A stretch of 64,000 bases of DNA from NCBI GenBank assembly GCA_918797485.1, contig CAKKNE010000005.1, positions 3,906,001 to 3,970,000 of the forward strand, in the 5' to 3' direction. The translations under genes and the position numbers were made by a program. This DNA is from Pelagomonas calceolata. Lineage: Eukaryota > Sar > Pelagophyceae > Pelagomonadales > Pelagomonadaceae. The notes under the pieces are model-generated. The model did not search any database. It was not told the DNA's origin and worked only from the letters and a program-made list of their open reading frames with translations. Below are positions 46,414-55,038 of the stretch, piece by piece. The stretch's first letter is position 1; each line of letters begins with the position of its first letter.

Positions 46414-47571
46414 TCAGAACGCCCCCTGACGCCCAAACACCGAGAACTTCATGACGGCGTCGGCGACGGGCACGGGCAGCAGGCCCGCGACGGGCGTCGC
46501 GCGCGAGTCGGGGCCCACCTTGTAGCCGTGGAGCGGTCTTCCGGCAGCGAGCGCGAGCCGAATACGCTTGGCGACCTCGGACACGTGCGTGCCCTTCTCG
46601 TTGAGGGAGTACTCGATGAAGCGATCTAGCAAAGGCCCGTACTCGTCGCGGGCTTGCGACGTGCCGAGGCGCTTCTGGCAGTCCGCCCACATGACCTCGT
46701 TCAGCTTCAAACCGTTCTCCACGAGCATCGTCGGCTTGACGAAGCCCGGCGAGATGATGCAGGCGTCGATCGGTTTCTCCGTAAGCTGCATTTCCACCCT
46801 AAATGAACGGACGAAGGCCTCGACGGCGAATTTTGACGCCATGTACGCCGTTAATAGGGGCGGCACGGGCGTCAGCACGCCGCCGCCGGTGCCCGTGAAG
46901 ACCATCCTACCTCTTCTTTTCGTTACCTTGCAGCCCTGCCGCACGAGGGGCATCAGCGCTTGCGCGACTCTTACGTAGCCAAAAAAATTAACGTCCATCT
47001 GCTTCTTATAGATGTCGATGGGGATGAACTCGCCGGGGCCGTTGTAGCCCATGCCCGCGCACTGGACGACGGCTATGAGGCCCGTACCGCTCTCCCGCAA
47101 ATCCTTTTCTACGTCTTGCGCCGCTTTTGCGACCGAGGCGTCGTCGCAGACGTTTAGTGAGATCGCCTTGAGCTTCTTCCCCTGCGCCGCGTCGAGCTGG
47201 GCCCGGAGCTTCTTTTCCGAAGCCGGCGAAAAGCAGCCCGCGTAGACGCGCTCGTAGCCGGACGTCTTACACAGATGGAGGACCGTCGCCTCGCCCATGC
47301 CGCTGTCGGCGCCCGTCACGAAGACCGCGCCGGTCTCCGGCTGCTTCTTGTAGATCGGTGAGAGCAAGGGCGGCACGAAGTAGGCCACGAGCGCGAACGC
47401 CGCATATTGGAGCGTCGTGGGCTCGCAGACCTTGGACAGCGCGACGCAGCCGGCGCCAATTGTGAAGGCCTTGTGCAGGTAATTGCGGTGCAGCGCCGCG
47501 ACGACGAGCGTCACGACGACCACGTCCATGACCAGGTGGTTGGCATCGAGGAAGTCTTTGATAGCATCCAT
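46414..47571 (-). CDS. short-chain dehydrogenase/reductase, membrane-anchored
   Basis: 385 residues. Two N-terminal membrane segments (about 14-80) anchor it. AVFVTGADSGMGEATVLHL is the TGxxxGxG cofactor site, VVQCAGMGYNGP the NAG-type motif and AYMASKFAVEAFVRS the catalytic YxxxK; a Ser partner lies in the preceding FTGTGGG region as Thr, a small change from the usual Ser. The order recalls retinol dehydrogenase, 11-beta-HSD and sphingosine-reductase types. Substrate unknown. The last 60 residues have a hydrophobic patch. Confidence 0.85.
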   Translation of the reverse strand: MDAIKDFLDANHLVMDVVVVTLVVAALHRNYLHKAFTIGAGCVALSKVCEPTTLQYAAFALVAYFVPPLLSPIYKKQPETGAVFVTGADSGMGEATVLHLCKTSGYERVYAGCFSPASEKKLRAQLDAAQGKKLKAISLNVCDDASVAKAAQDVEKDLRESGTGLIAVVQCAGMGYNGPGEFIPIDIYKKQMDVNFFGYVRVAQALMPLVRQGCKVTKRRGRMVFTGTGGGVLTPVPPLLTAYMASKFAVEAFVRSFRVEMQLTEKPIDACIISPGFVKPTMLVENGLKLNEVMWADCQKRLGTSQARDEYGPLLDRFIEYSLNEKGTHVSEVAKRIRLALAAGRPLHGYKVGPDSRATPVAGLLPVPVADAVMKFSVFGRQGAF

Positions 47572-47725
47572 GGCAGCGATCTAGCCCTTGCGAGCACACA
47601 AATGCACTACTGTCTTCGACCGCTGGATCTGCGCCCGATAAGAAGCAGTCCTGCGTGACACACAGGCAATGGTGCAGCACCTTGGTCCTACAGCTGGTTT
47701 GATACGCGCCCACGAGCCAGCATTT

Positions 47726-47747
47726 CTAGCGTGTCGAGACACACTAG
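47726..47747 (-). promoter_or_regulatory. dyad promoter element, copy 15
   Basis: Minus strand: CTAGTGTGTCTCGACA, CGCTAG; nearly a full palindrome. It lies in the 312-base divergent gap and faces the SDR gene, 155 bases before its start. Confidence 0.65.
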
Positions 47748-47883
47748 CCAAATCGGTATTTATCCGAAGGCCACCCGTCGCTAGGAAGCATCCCTCCGAC
47801 CCCTCCCCGCGCACGGCTCGGAGCTTCGAATACCCGACATCAGCGTTCACGGTTTGCTTTAAGCGGCTGCGAAGCAAGGCAAA

Positions 47884-49860
47884 ATGGGGCGCCGCCGCTG
47901 GGGCCTCCTCCTCGCCGTCGTCGTGGGCGGCGACGACGACCTGCGCTCCCGCCTCGCGAGCCGGGCTGCCGCCATCCGCGCGGCGCGCGGCGAGAAGGGA
48001 GCCCCCGCTCCGCCCGTCGTCCTCCGGCCGCCGGCGCCGCGCGTCGACCACAGCGATGCTGGTGAGGGCGACGCCGTCGCCGGCGCCGCGGGCGTGACGG
48101 TGCCCGTGGCCATCGACGGCGCCGACGCGCGGCTGCGCGCCGAGCCCGGCGAGGCGCTCATTGTCGCCGCGCGGCGCTTCGCCGAGGCGCACCTGAGCCG
48201 CTACGAGGGCGGCGGCTGCGGTTTTGGAGACCGGTCCTGCGTCGTGGATCGATTGTATGAGGCGCTGCGCGAGGAAGATGCCCAGCTGCGGGAAAAGGCG
48301 GCCGAGCGCGATGCCAAGCGGCGGTTCCACATCCTGGCGGCCGTCGGCCTCGTCGTGATGATCGCAGGGATGGCCCTGCACCACCTCAAGCAACGCGCTC
48401 AACATGAAGTGGCGGCGGCGGCGGCGCGCGCCGAGGCACTATTGAAAGCCGAAGCCGCGGCCCTCCGAGCGGCGCACGACGTCGACGTGAAGCGCGCCGA
48501 GGAGCGGTCCCGGGCCGCGGCCGCGGCGCTCCAAGCGGCGCACGAGACGCGCATCAAGGAGATCCGCGCCAAGGCCTCGACGTCGCAAGCGGAGGCCGAC
48601 GAGGTCCAGCGGCTCAAGCGCGCGAACGAGGCGTTAAGGAGGCAGCTGCGGGACAAGGAGCCCGTGTCCGTGTCGCTCGCGTCGGTGCCGGCCGGCGTCC
48701 TTTATTTTACGCGCGGCGATGGCGTCGGCCAGAGCTCATACGCCATCGACGCGACCGACGCGCAGGCCCGTAAGCACCTCCAAAAGGCAGCCGAGCTCCT
48801 CCTGAACGGCGAGGGCAACGCGCACGCGCACGAGAAGGAGATCGAGCGCTGGGACCGCGTCATCCAGAGCCACCCCGAGCAGATCGAGCAGGCCGAGGCG
48901 GCGCGCACGCAGTGGCTCGCGGCGCACGCCGACGATCGAGAACAGGCGCGGCGTTTTATGAGGAGCCTCGTGCCGCCGAGCGTCTGGCGCGGGATGAAGC
49001 TCGCGGACCTCGAGGCCCGCGGCCTGAGCAAGGCCTGCGCGAAGCGTATTTTTCAGACGCCGGCGCTCTGGCTGTGTCGCGCCGAAGCCGAGCGCGTGGC
49101 CAAGTTCCACGTCGCGGACTTGCGGGGCAGGTACGCCTACGACCGGCTGACGTTGCTCGAGCTGCGGGCCGTCTTCGTGTCGCTGCCGGCGTTTTCCGAC
49201 GAAGCGAAGGCGTCGTGGAAGCAGGGCCTCGAGGACAAGCTCCGACAGTTCGAGACGGGCGACCTCCCGCCCGCGAAGGTGAGGCCGCCCTGCTTTAGTG
49301 AAGAGGGGCCCTTCGACCCGGACGCGGACGACGCGGTGATGGCGCCAGCGGCGCGCGAGGTAGGAGTGTTGACTCCGGTGACGGCGGCGGCCCGCGCCGC
49401 TCCCTCCGCGGCCGCTCCCGTCGCCGATCCGTCTGCTGACGCGCCCGTGGCCGCTCCGTCTGCTGCCTTATCCGTGCCCCCTCCCGGCAATCCTAGCAAC
49501 GACCTGATGGCCGCGATCCGGGCGCGCTCCGACCAAGCGAGGCCCGCGCGCCGCCCCGCGCCGGCCGCCGGCGGCGACCTCCTCGCGGCCATCCGCGCGC
49601 GGCGCCGCTCGCGGACGCCGCCGCCGCGCTCGCGTCGCAAGCCCGCGAAGGTCGTCGTGCCGGCGGCGCCGGGCGACGTCCTCGCAGCAATCCGGGCGCA
49701 GAAAACAAAGCTGAAGCCGAAGGTTCAAGACGAGAACGGGGCGCGGACGCCGCCGCGGAAGACGCCGGGCCCGCCGGGCCGGAGCCCGCGCTCTGCGTTC
49801 TGTGCAGTCATCAACACGCGTGCGGCGCGGGACAAGGTGCCGGCGGCGGGCTGCGTTTAG
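47884..49860 (+). CDS. membrane protein with coiled coil and three WH2-like motifs
   Basis: 658 residues as one frame, about 624 if the candidate intron 48664-48765 is removed. A signal peptide, a luminal part and a membrane segment (about 143-165, FHILAAVGLVVMIAGMAL) are followed by an Ala/Glu/Arg coiled coil (about 175-265). From about 530 come three repeats of the pattern D-x-(L/V)-x-A-I-R-A: NDLMAAIRARSDQAR, GDLLAAIRARRRSR and GDVLAAIRAQKTKLKP, the last closest to the WH2 actin-binding consensus. So it may link a membrane to actin. No homologue was recognised. Confidence 0.65.
   Translation: MGRRRWGLLLAVVVGGDDDLRSRLASRAAAIRAARGEKGAPAPPVVLRPPAPRVDHSDAGEGDAVAGAAGVTVPVAIDGADARLRAEPGEALIVAARRFAEAHLSRYEGGGCGFGDRSCVVDRLYEALREEDAQLREKAAERDAKRRFHILAAVGLVVMIAGMALHHLKQRAQHEVAAAAARAEALLKAEAAALRAAHDVDVKRAEERSRAAAAALQAAHETRIKEIRAKASTSQAEADEVQRLKRANEALRRQLRDKEPVSVSLASVPAGVLYFTRGDGVGQSSYAIDATDAQARKHLQKAAELLLNGEGNAHAHEKEIERWDRVIQSHPEQIEQAEAARTQWLAAHADDREQARRFMRSLVPPSVWRGMKLADLEARGLSKACAKRIFQTPALWLCRAEAERVAKFHVADLRGRYAYDRLTLLELRAVFVSLPAFSDEAKASWKQGLEDKLRQFETGDLPPAKVRPPCFSEEGPFDPDADDAVMAPAAREVGVLTPVTAAARAAPSAAAPVADPSADAPVAAPSAALSVPPPGNPSNDLMAAIRARSDQARPARRPAPAAGGDLLAAIRARRRSRTPPPRSRRKPAKVVVPAAPGDVLAAIRAQKTKLKPKVQDENGARTPPRKTPGPPGRSPRSAFCAVINTRAARDKVPAAGCV
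48664..48765 (+). other. candidate in-frame intron, 102 bases
   Basis: It starts GTGTCCGTG, ends GACGCGCAG, has no stop and is a multiple of three, so it hides inside the open frame. The full 16-base motif lies at 48740-48755, 10 bases before the acceptor, with an inverted partner CGATGGCGT at 48718-48726. Removing it joins two parts of a charged helix. Confidence 0.5.
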
Positions 49861-49950
49861 GAGTGTGTGCTTCTTCTCTAAGACTCAAGTTTTACTCGTA
49901 ATGCAGCACATTCCTTCCTTTCGGACGACGTGTACTGATGGTAATCATGA

Positions 49951-50274
49951 TTAGATGCCTAGCTTCCGCTTGAGTTCGGCTTCGCGCATGCGCGTTCGCT
50001 TGGCCGCCGCGATCTCTGACTCCAGTTCTGCCGCCTCTGAGTCGATCCCGTCGTTTCCGCCGCGCATCATTGATATCAGCGACGAGACGAGCATGTCTTC
50101 CAAGCCGCCCTCTTCCCGCTGTGACCCGAGAATGGTCTTGACGGCCCCGTCGGCGATTTCCCGCAGCTTCGATGCGAGCAATGCATCCGATGCGAACTCT
50201 TCGGTCAGCGCGTCGGAATCGGCGTCCGACTCGCGGGACTCGCCGAGCGCATCGAGCTTCTGCGTTTCGCCTTG
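49951..50274 (-). CDS. hypothetical charged protein, 3' exon
   Basis: The last 107 codons of a minus-strand gene. Upstream the frame is closed by a stop at a TTTAG that fits an acceptor (exon from 50274), so a first exon probably lies at higher coordinates, perhaps near 50,330-50,460 where an AA|GTAATA donor follows a short Arg-rich frame. The visible part has DALGESRESDADSDALTEEF and a C-terminal charged helix (EAAELESEIAAAKRTRMREA). No domain was recognised. The opposite frame is a Ser-rich shadow. Confidence 0.45.
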   Translation of the reverse strand, partial: QGETQKLDALGESRESDADSDALTEEFASDALLASKLREIADGAVKTILGSQREEGGLEDMLVSSLISMMRGGNDGIDSEAAELESEIAAAKRTRMREAELKRKLGI

Positions 50275-50498
50275 CTAAACGCGCGAGCCGCGCTCGGTGC
50301 CCGCGGCGGCTCGTTCCAGCGCGCGAGCGAGGAGAAGCTCCGGACGCGCCGTGTCGTCAGCGTGGCCGACCGCTTCCGCCGCCCCGCCGGGGATAAATAA
50401 TAAAAATATTACTTATAGTTAGTCCTCGTTGAGCCGTGCGCCGCCGACGCCGCCCGCGAGACGCCATCAGGGAGTCCTAAGTAAAACAAGTCATAAAC

Positions 50499-51203
50499 TT
50501 AAACCGCCCGCAGCCCCGCCCCGGCCGGCCGCCAGGGCTCCATGACCAGCGGCTCCGTCTCGCGCAGGCGCATGGCCTCCACCTGCGCAGGCGTCGGCGG
50601 CGCGCGCAGGCGGTACGTCGACTCGAGCGGCATCGCGGGCCAGCACAGCTTCTGGCCGCCGTTGCCCGCCTTCGCGATTTTGTCGGCGCCATCGAAGCCG
50701 GGCGTGGACAGCGCGGTCCGGACGAGCGCACGGTGCCGCAGCAGCTCGGCGGGCGGCGGCCGCCGTCGCCGGGTCGAATGGAAGAGCGGCGCCCGCCGGG
50801 GCACGTCGCCGATGGGGTCCATGAAGCTCGGCTTCGGCTGGACGTACTCGCCGCCGGGGTCCACTCCGGTGTCAAAAGCCGCGAGGTCGTTCTGGATCCG
50901 CTTCATCGCGCGCCAGCGGGGCACGAGCGACTTCGGCGCCGTGAGTTTCTTCACGAGCGCCTCCGCCCCGTCCATGTTCGCATCGACCGCGACGTAGCCG
51001 TTCTTTTTGTCCTTGCGCAAGTCCCGGAGCGTGCCGCCGCTCTGCAGGAAGGCCTCGAACGTCTGCGCGCCCTTGTATTTATGGTAGCGCGCGTACGCCG
51101 CGCTGTCCTCCGGCTTCGGGTTGTCTTCTTGGTATGCGAGCGGCGTGCTGGCGGCGAGCGGCTGCATGCTGCTGCAGAGTTTGATGTAGGCTGCCCCCAG
51201 CAA
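50499..51203 (-). CDS. hypothetical protein with YKG-type domain
   Basis: 234 residues, or 222 from the Met at 51167. Near residues 37-66, YHKYKGAQTFEAFLQSGG and TLRDLRKDKKNG align without gaps to the C-terminal segment of the protein at 35548-36312. APKSLVPRWRAMKRIQ matches its continuation, with a longer linker. The C-terminal half has two Arg/Pro-rich stretches and WPAMPLESTYRLR; no domain was recognised there. It is probably soluble. No dyad element was seen upstream. Confidence 0.55.
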   Translation of the reverse strand: MLGAAYIKLCSSMQPLAASTPLAYQEDNPKPEDSAAYARYHKYKGAQTFEAFLQSGGTLRDLRKDKKNGYVAVDANMDGAEALVKKLTAPKSLVPRWRAMKRIQNDLAAFDTGVDPGGEYVQPKPSFMDPIGDVPRRAPLFHSTRRRRPPPAELLRHRALVRTALSTPGFDGADKIAKAGNGGQKLCWPAMPLESTYRLRAPPTPAQVEAMRLRETEPLVMEPWRPAGAGLRAV

Positions 51204-51526
51204 CCAGGGAGCTGCCGCACCTGTCGATCTGCAACGCTGCGCCTCCGAACGAGTCGAGTCGCGTCGACTGGCGTCCGGCGGAGGCCGTCCGCTTGCGCTT
51301 AAATGGGCGGCGCTGCAGATGTGCAGCTCAGGGAGAGGCTTTTTGCCGCGCTAGGGTCTTCCGAACCATTCCGGGCGGAGACTTCAAAACGCGGAAGGAT
51401 GCGGAGACCGAGGTATGACTCCAGTTCGGCCGGATACTAGGCCTCTCGATTCGGGGCAGCCTGTCCAAACCACAGCGCTCTCCCGCGGAGCCGCGCCTGC
51501 CAGCAAACGAGACCACAGACAGGACC
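51204..51526. other. divergent intergenic region without the dyad element
   Basis: 323 bases between divergent starts. A GCGCTAGGGTCTTCCG fragment at about 51,348 recalls half of the dyad, but no second arm is present. Nothing else was recognised. Confidence 0.35.
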
Positions 51527-53140
51527 ATGATCGCGAGCCGCACCGCCGCCCTGACCGGCGCGGCCGCCTGCGGCAACGACTCCGTGGTCCGCGACATCCT
51601 GCGGCCCCAGCGCGAGGGGCAGGTCCGCGAGCGCACCGACGGCGTCGGCGTGGACTCGCGCGAGCCGACGAGCGGCCGCACGGCGCTGCATTTTGCTATT
51701 TTAAACGATCGTTTGACGACGGTGGACCTCTTACTGTCTCTGGGCGCCGACCCGACGATCGCCGACGGTTCCGGAAGGAGGGCCTGCCACATGTGCGTCG
51801 TGCCGAAGCGGCACCAAATCTTAGACCTCATCCTGGCGACGGCCGCGGCGCGGGGCGAGGTCGACGTCGTGCTCGGGGCGCGCGACGCCCTCGCGCGGTG
51901 TCCCCACCACCTGGCGGCCGCCAAGGGCGACAAGGCGGCCGTCGCGACGATCCTCGACGCGAAGCCGGACCTGCTGAACATGGGAGATTGCACGGGCCGC
52001 ACGGCCCTCTGGCTCGCGTGCGCGCGGGCCTGCGAGACGTCGGGCCCGGCGCGCGAGGCCTTCGTGGCGACGATGGATCTGTTGATGCGGCGCGGCGCGG
52101 ACCCGAACGTGCGCGACGCCGAGCGGGGCGAGACGCTGCTGGGCTGGCTCGCGCGGACCGGCGAGGCGGCGACGGTCCGGCGCGTGCTCCGGGACTTCGA
52201 CGGCGCGTGGGGCCCGCGCGTCGAGCTCGACGTCCTCGACACCTACTTGGAACGGTCTCCCTTGGACTGGGTCGCCCTGCGCGCGGAGCCGGCGGCCGGT
52301 GCGTTTTCCGGCGTCTTTGTCTTCGACCCCACCAGAACGCCATCGCCGCGACAACAACAACTCACCGCTCGACAAAACGCAGGCGAGGAGGGCCGGCCGC
52401 CCTACGACCCGGCGTGCTGCCTCGCGTTGGTCGACGGCGGGGCGCGCGTGGGCGAGCGGCACGAGGCCTTGATCGCGCGGGCCCGGACCGAGGACCTGCC
52501 GCCCATCCCGGATTTTGAGAGGGAGAAGAGTCTGCACGTGCTGCACACGCGGCTGCGGCAGGTGGCCCACTCTAGATTGGACGTGCACGACGACGACGAG
52601 AACGAGGACGCTGCCGTCGAGCGCCTCGAGGCGAGCCTGGACGCGTACAACACGGCCGACGGCGAGGACGCGCCGCTGTCGCTCGTCGACTTCCACGCGG
52701 CGCTGCGCGGCGCGTTGCGGGTGAAGCCGTCGCTGGCGAACGACCACGACGTGAGCCAGGTCTGGGCGCGCCTCAACAAGCACGGCCAGACGGCGTCGGC
52801 GCGGACGTTCCTGAAGTGGGTCGGCCTCGCCAAGAAGCACGCGAAGAAAGTGGAGGACTCCAAGAGGGCTTCGAAAATGATGACGATGATTGGTAGCGCC
52901 TCGGCCTTCTCGTCGGGCGCGGGCGGGAAATCGTTGCTCATGAGAATTGCCGAGGCCGAGGGTCGTGAGACCGTCACGCGGGTCCTGAAGACCGACGACT
53001 TTGATGTCCAGGAAACGATCAAGGAGATGGCGTGGACGTCCGGCGCGTGGCGTGAAACCGAGGAGGAGATGTACCACACGTTCCTGGCGACGCGTAACAC
53101 GTCGTCGGCGAAGGGGAAGAGGAAGGGGACGCGGAGGTAG
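51527..53140 (+). CDS. ankyrin-repeat protein
   Basis: 537 residues as one frame, about 509 without the candidate intron 52299-52382. Ankyrin repeats fill about 1-250: SGRTALHFAILNDRLTTVDLL, SLGADPTIADGSGRRACH, HHLAAAKGDKAAVATILDAK, GRTALWLACARAC and MRRGADPNVRDAERGETLLG. The C-terminal half is helical (SLVDFHAALRGALRVKPSL, then KMMTMIGSASAF) with a GGKSLLMRIAEAEGRE segment, of no known family, and a Lys/Arg tail. A scaffold role is likely. There is no signal peptide. Confidence 0.7.
   Translation: MIASRTAALTGAAACGNDSVVRDILRPQREGQVRERTDGVGVDSREPTSGRTALHFAILNDRLTTVDLLLSLGADPTIADGSGRRACHMCVVPKRHQILDLILATAAARGEVDVVLGARDALARCPHHLAAAKGDKAAVATILDAKPDLLNMGDCTGRTALWLACARACETSGPAREAFVATMDLLMRRGADPNVRDAERGETLLGWLARTGEAATVRRVLRDFDGAWGPRVELDVLDTYLERSPLDWVALRAEPAAGAFSGVFVFDPTRTPSPRQQQLTARQNAGEEGRPPYDPACCLALVDGGARVGERHEALIARARTEDLPPIPDFEREKSLHVLHTRLRQVAHSRLDVHDDDENEDAAVERLEASLDAYNTADGEDAPLSLVDFHAALRGALRVKPSLANDHDVSQVWARLNKHGQTASARTFLKWVGLAKKHAKKVEDSKRASKMMTMIGSASAFSSGAGGKSLLMRIAEAEGRETVTRVLKTDDFDVQETIKEMAWTSGAWRETEEEMYHTFLATRNTSSAKGKRKGTRR
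52299..52382 (+). other. candidate in-frame intron, 84 bases
   Basis: It starts GTGCGTTTTC and ends AAAACGCAG, is a multiple of three without a stop, and holds the motif at 52337-52352 followed by a CTCAC at 52371. Its removal joins AEPAA to GEEGRPPYDPACC. The enclosed residues (FDPTRTPSPRQQQLTARQN) do not look like ankyrin sequence. Confidence 0.6.
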
Positions 53141-53210
53141 TCGTCGTTTGGGCGGGTAAGTATCTCACGTTCGCGGCACGCACGCGGCATATAGGCCTGA
53201 GGCCCCGGAT

Positions 53211-53232
53211 CTAGTGTGTCGACGACGCTAGC
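53211..53232 (+). promoter_or_regulatory. dyad promoter element, copy 16
   Basis: CTAGTGTGTCGACGA, CGCTAGC. It lies in the 562-base gap and faces the exon fragment at 53320-53478, 87 bases on. Confidence 0.55.
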
Positions 53233-53319
53233 CTTTATAGCCGAGGCCAAAAAAGGCCAGAGGACGGAAGACGACGCGCGTTACCGGCGTCCGCGCGTAC
53301 GGGACGGCGAGAAGGGTAG

Positions 53320-53478
53320 CTGATTGCGGGCGCGAAATACGGGGCACGCCGGACCGATTTTGACCACCACGTAATGAAGTACGGCGAGTCCGTCGTCGTC
53401 GACGACCCGGACACGGCGCAGCTCACGGGCGAGGAGTGCCAGGCCGGCGACGCGGGCCTGCCGGCCGAGTGCGCTTGA
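53320..53478 (+). CDS. possible exon fragment of a small protein
   Basis: Just after a GGGTAG acceptor-like site an open frame runs 52 codons with natural composition: GAKYGARRTDFDHHVMKYG, then DPDTAQLTGEECQAGDAG. An internal Met at 53374 could also start it. No upstream exon or family was found. It may be the remains of a gene or a small gene of its own, downstream of a dyad element. Confidence 0.3.
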   Translation: MIAGAKYGARRTDFDHHVMKYGESVVVDDPDTAQLTGEECQAGDAGLPAECA

Positions 53479-53702
53479 TCACTGTACGAGCTTGTACAAC
53501 ATTTCCCCGACGCGGACGCATCAAAAGCCTACGCCTAACCCACTCCCCGTTTCCCTCCCCCATTCTACGTTCTTTCCCTTCCCCCTTTGAGGACACAAGT
53601 TCTCGTGTGTCGCCTTATGTCTCTCTATGGGCGGGCACCCGTGTAAGAACTAACCTCACGTCGTTAACTAAACTTCACTTAAGGGACCCGTCGGCCGAGA
53701 GC

Positions 53703-54644
53703 CTACTTCCGCCCGGCGATGAGGATCGACGCGATGACCTCGTTCGTCGCCAGGACCAGCGACGCGAGGGGGCCGAGGTAGAGCAGCCGGGGCACGAGGC
53801 CCGAGAGGAGCACGCCCGGGCCCTCCTCGTCCACCAGATTGCGCAGGCCCTCGACGATGCCGACGCTCGCCGCGTCGCCGGAGCTCGTCATGATGCGCGT
53901 CTTGATCACATCAATCGGATGCGTCGCGCAGGCCGCGAGGCAGCCCGCGACGATGCCCAGCGCATAATTCAGCTGCGCCGACTGCACGGCGAAGGCCTCG
54001 AGGAAGACGCGGAAGAGCGCGAAGCTGAGCGAGTTCCAGGCGACGTCGCGCGAGATCGTGGCCACGGCGCCCTTGTAGAAGCCCGCGACGCCCTTCTCCT
54101 CCGAGATCGTCCGCACCGCATCAATCGCGTTCGGGTACATCTCGGCCATGCAGCCCTGCTTCACGACCTCCTGCGGGATGCGGACCGAGCCCGCGCACGC
54201 CGCGCCGCCCGCCGCGGCGAACAACTGCGTGAAGAAGCGGCCCGCGGCCGTGCTCGTGCACCGGTCGCCGAAGGCCGCCTCGATCTGCGTCCGCCAGTAC
54301 TTGACCATGGCGAACTGGATCGAGCCCGCCGGCACGCTCAGCAGCATCTGCGGCGCGAGGCCGAAGGGCAGGGCCTCGAGGAGCGTCGCCTCGATCGGGT
54401 TCTTCGTCTGCGACCGCGTCCGGATGACGTCGAGCGGGTGGAGAATCGTCTGCGCGACCAGCCTCGCGCAGGCGCCCGCGAGCACCGTCTCGCTGGGCGT
54501 CAGCTGCTCCGAGGCCGGCCGCTTCTTCGTCGCGCCGCCCTTGCTCACCTTGCTGAGAGCGGTGGGCTGGTGCAGCTGTCCTGACGGCGGTGAAAGGCGC
54601 GCGCTCGCGGCGCCGAGGAGCAGGTATAACAGAAGGCCCCGCAT
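53703..54644 (-). CDS. mitochondrial-carrier-family (SLC25) protein with signal-type N-terminus
   Basis: 313 residues from 54644 (MRGLLLYLLLGAASARLSPP), or 322 from 54671. Three carrier repeats have the Px(D/E)xx(K/R) signatures HPLDVIRTR, IPQEVVKQG and HPIDVIKTR, with partner motifs in between. The first 20 residues look like a signal peptide rather than the usual absence of any presequence, followed by a Pro/Ser-rich part; a plastid or ER-derived membrane is therefore likely. The type resembles SAM or folate carriers but the substrate cannot be read. Confidence 0.85.
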   Translation of the reverse strand: MRGLLLYLLLGAASARLSPPSGQLHQPTALSKVSKGGATKKRPASEQLTPSETVLAGACARLVAQTILHPLDVIRTRSQTKNPIEATLLEALPFGLAPQMLLSVPAGSIQFAMVKYWRTQIEAAFGDRCTSTAAGRFFTQLFAAAGGAACAGSVRIPQEVVKQGCMAEMYPNAIDAVRTISEEKGVAGFYKGAVATISRDVAWNSLSFALFRVFLEAFAVQSAQLNYALGIVAGCLAACATHPIDVIKTRIMTSSGDAASVGIVEGLRNLVDEEGPGVLLSGLVPRLLYLGPLASLVLATNEVIASILIAGRK

Positions 54645-55038
54645 CGTTGTTTTTTTGTTCGTTTGTTGCAACTTTACGTCTGCAGCTCTCCAGTTTGCGA
54701 TGCGATGACAAGTGAGAGCGTGCGGTTTTCAACTCACGGAAGCGTCCTCTTGTCTGGCTAGGCACCTCTGCGCAGGGCTCCTTACGACGGATGATCCACG
54801 AAAAATCGAACGGGCCATGGCGCCCCGAACGAGAGAGCATCTCCGGCGCTATGCTTGAACGCCTGCTCTCCGCGAGCAGCTAGAGGCAGCCCAAGCCGTA
54901 CGAAGGCAGGGACAGAGAGCTCACGCGAAAGACTGCCCGCGTCGGCCGCGCCGGCATACTCAAAATAACTAGGCTCTGGAGGTCAGGCCAGAGCCACCCC
55001 AGACTCACTCCCTCCGACACCAGCAAGCCACCAGAAAA
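54645..55038. other. divergent intergenic region without the dyad element
   Basis: About 390 bases between the carrier and the DUF4116 gene. No dyad element, RNA gene or repeat was recognised; the frames here are Arg-rich shadows. Confidence 0.35.

Noticed and set aside
49955-50278. Plus-strand Ser-rich frame of 107 codons
   Set aside because: It mirrors a charged minus-strand helix; Ser-rich shadows opposite Glu/Asp/Arg codons are expected.
4363-54720. TGAGAGC heptamers near several starts
   Set aside because: About seven near promoters, but a heptamer is expected about eight times by chance in this length.
7487-54893. GGCTGCCC octamers in several gaps
   Set aside because: More frequent than a uniform expectation, but the base composition is GC-rich and no fixed spacing or orientation was seen.
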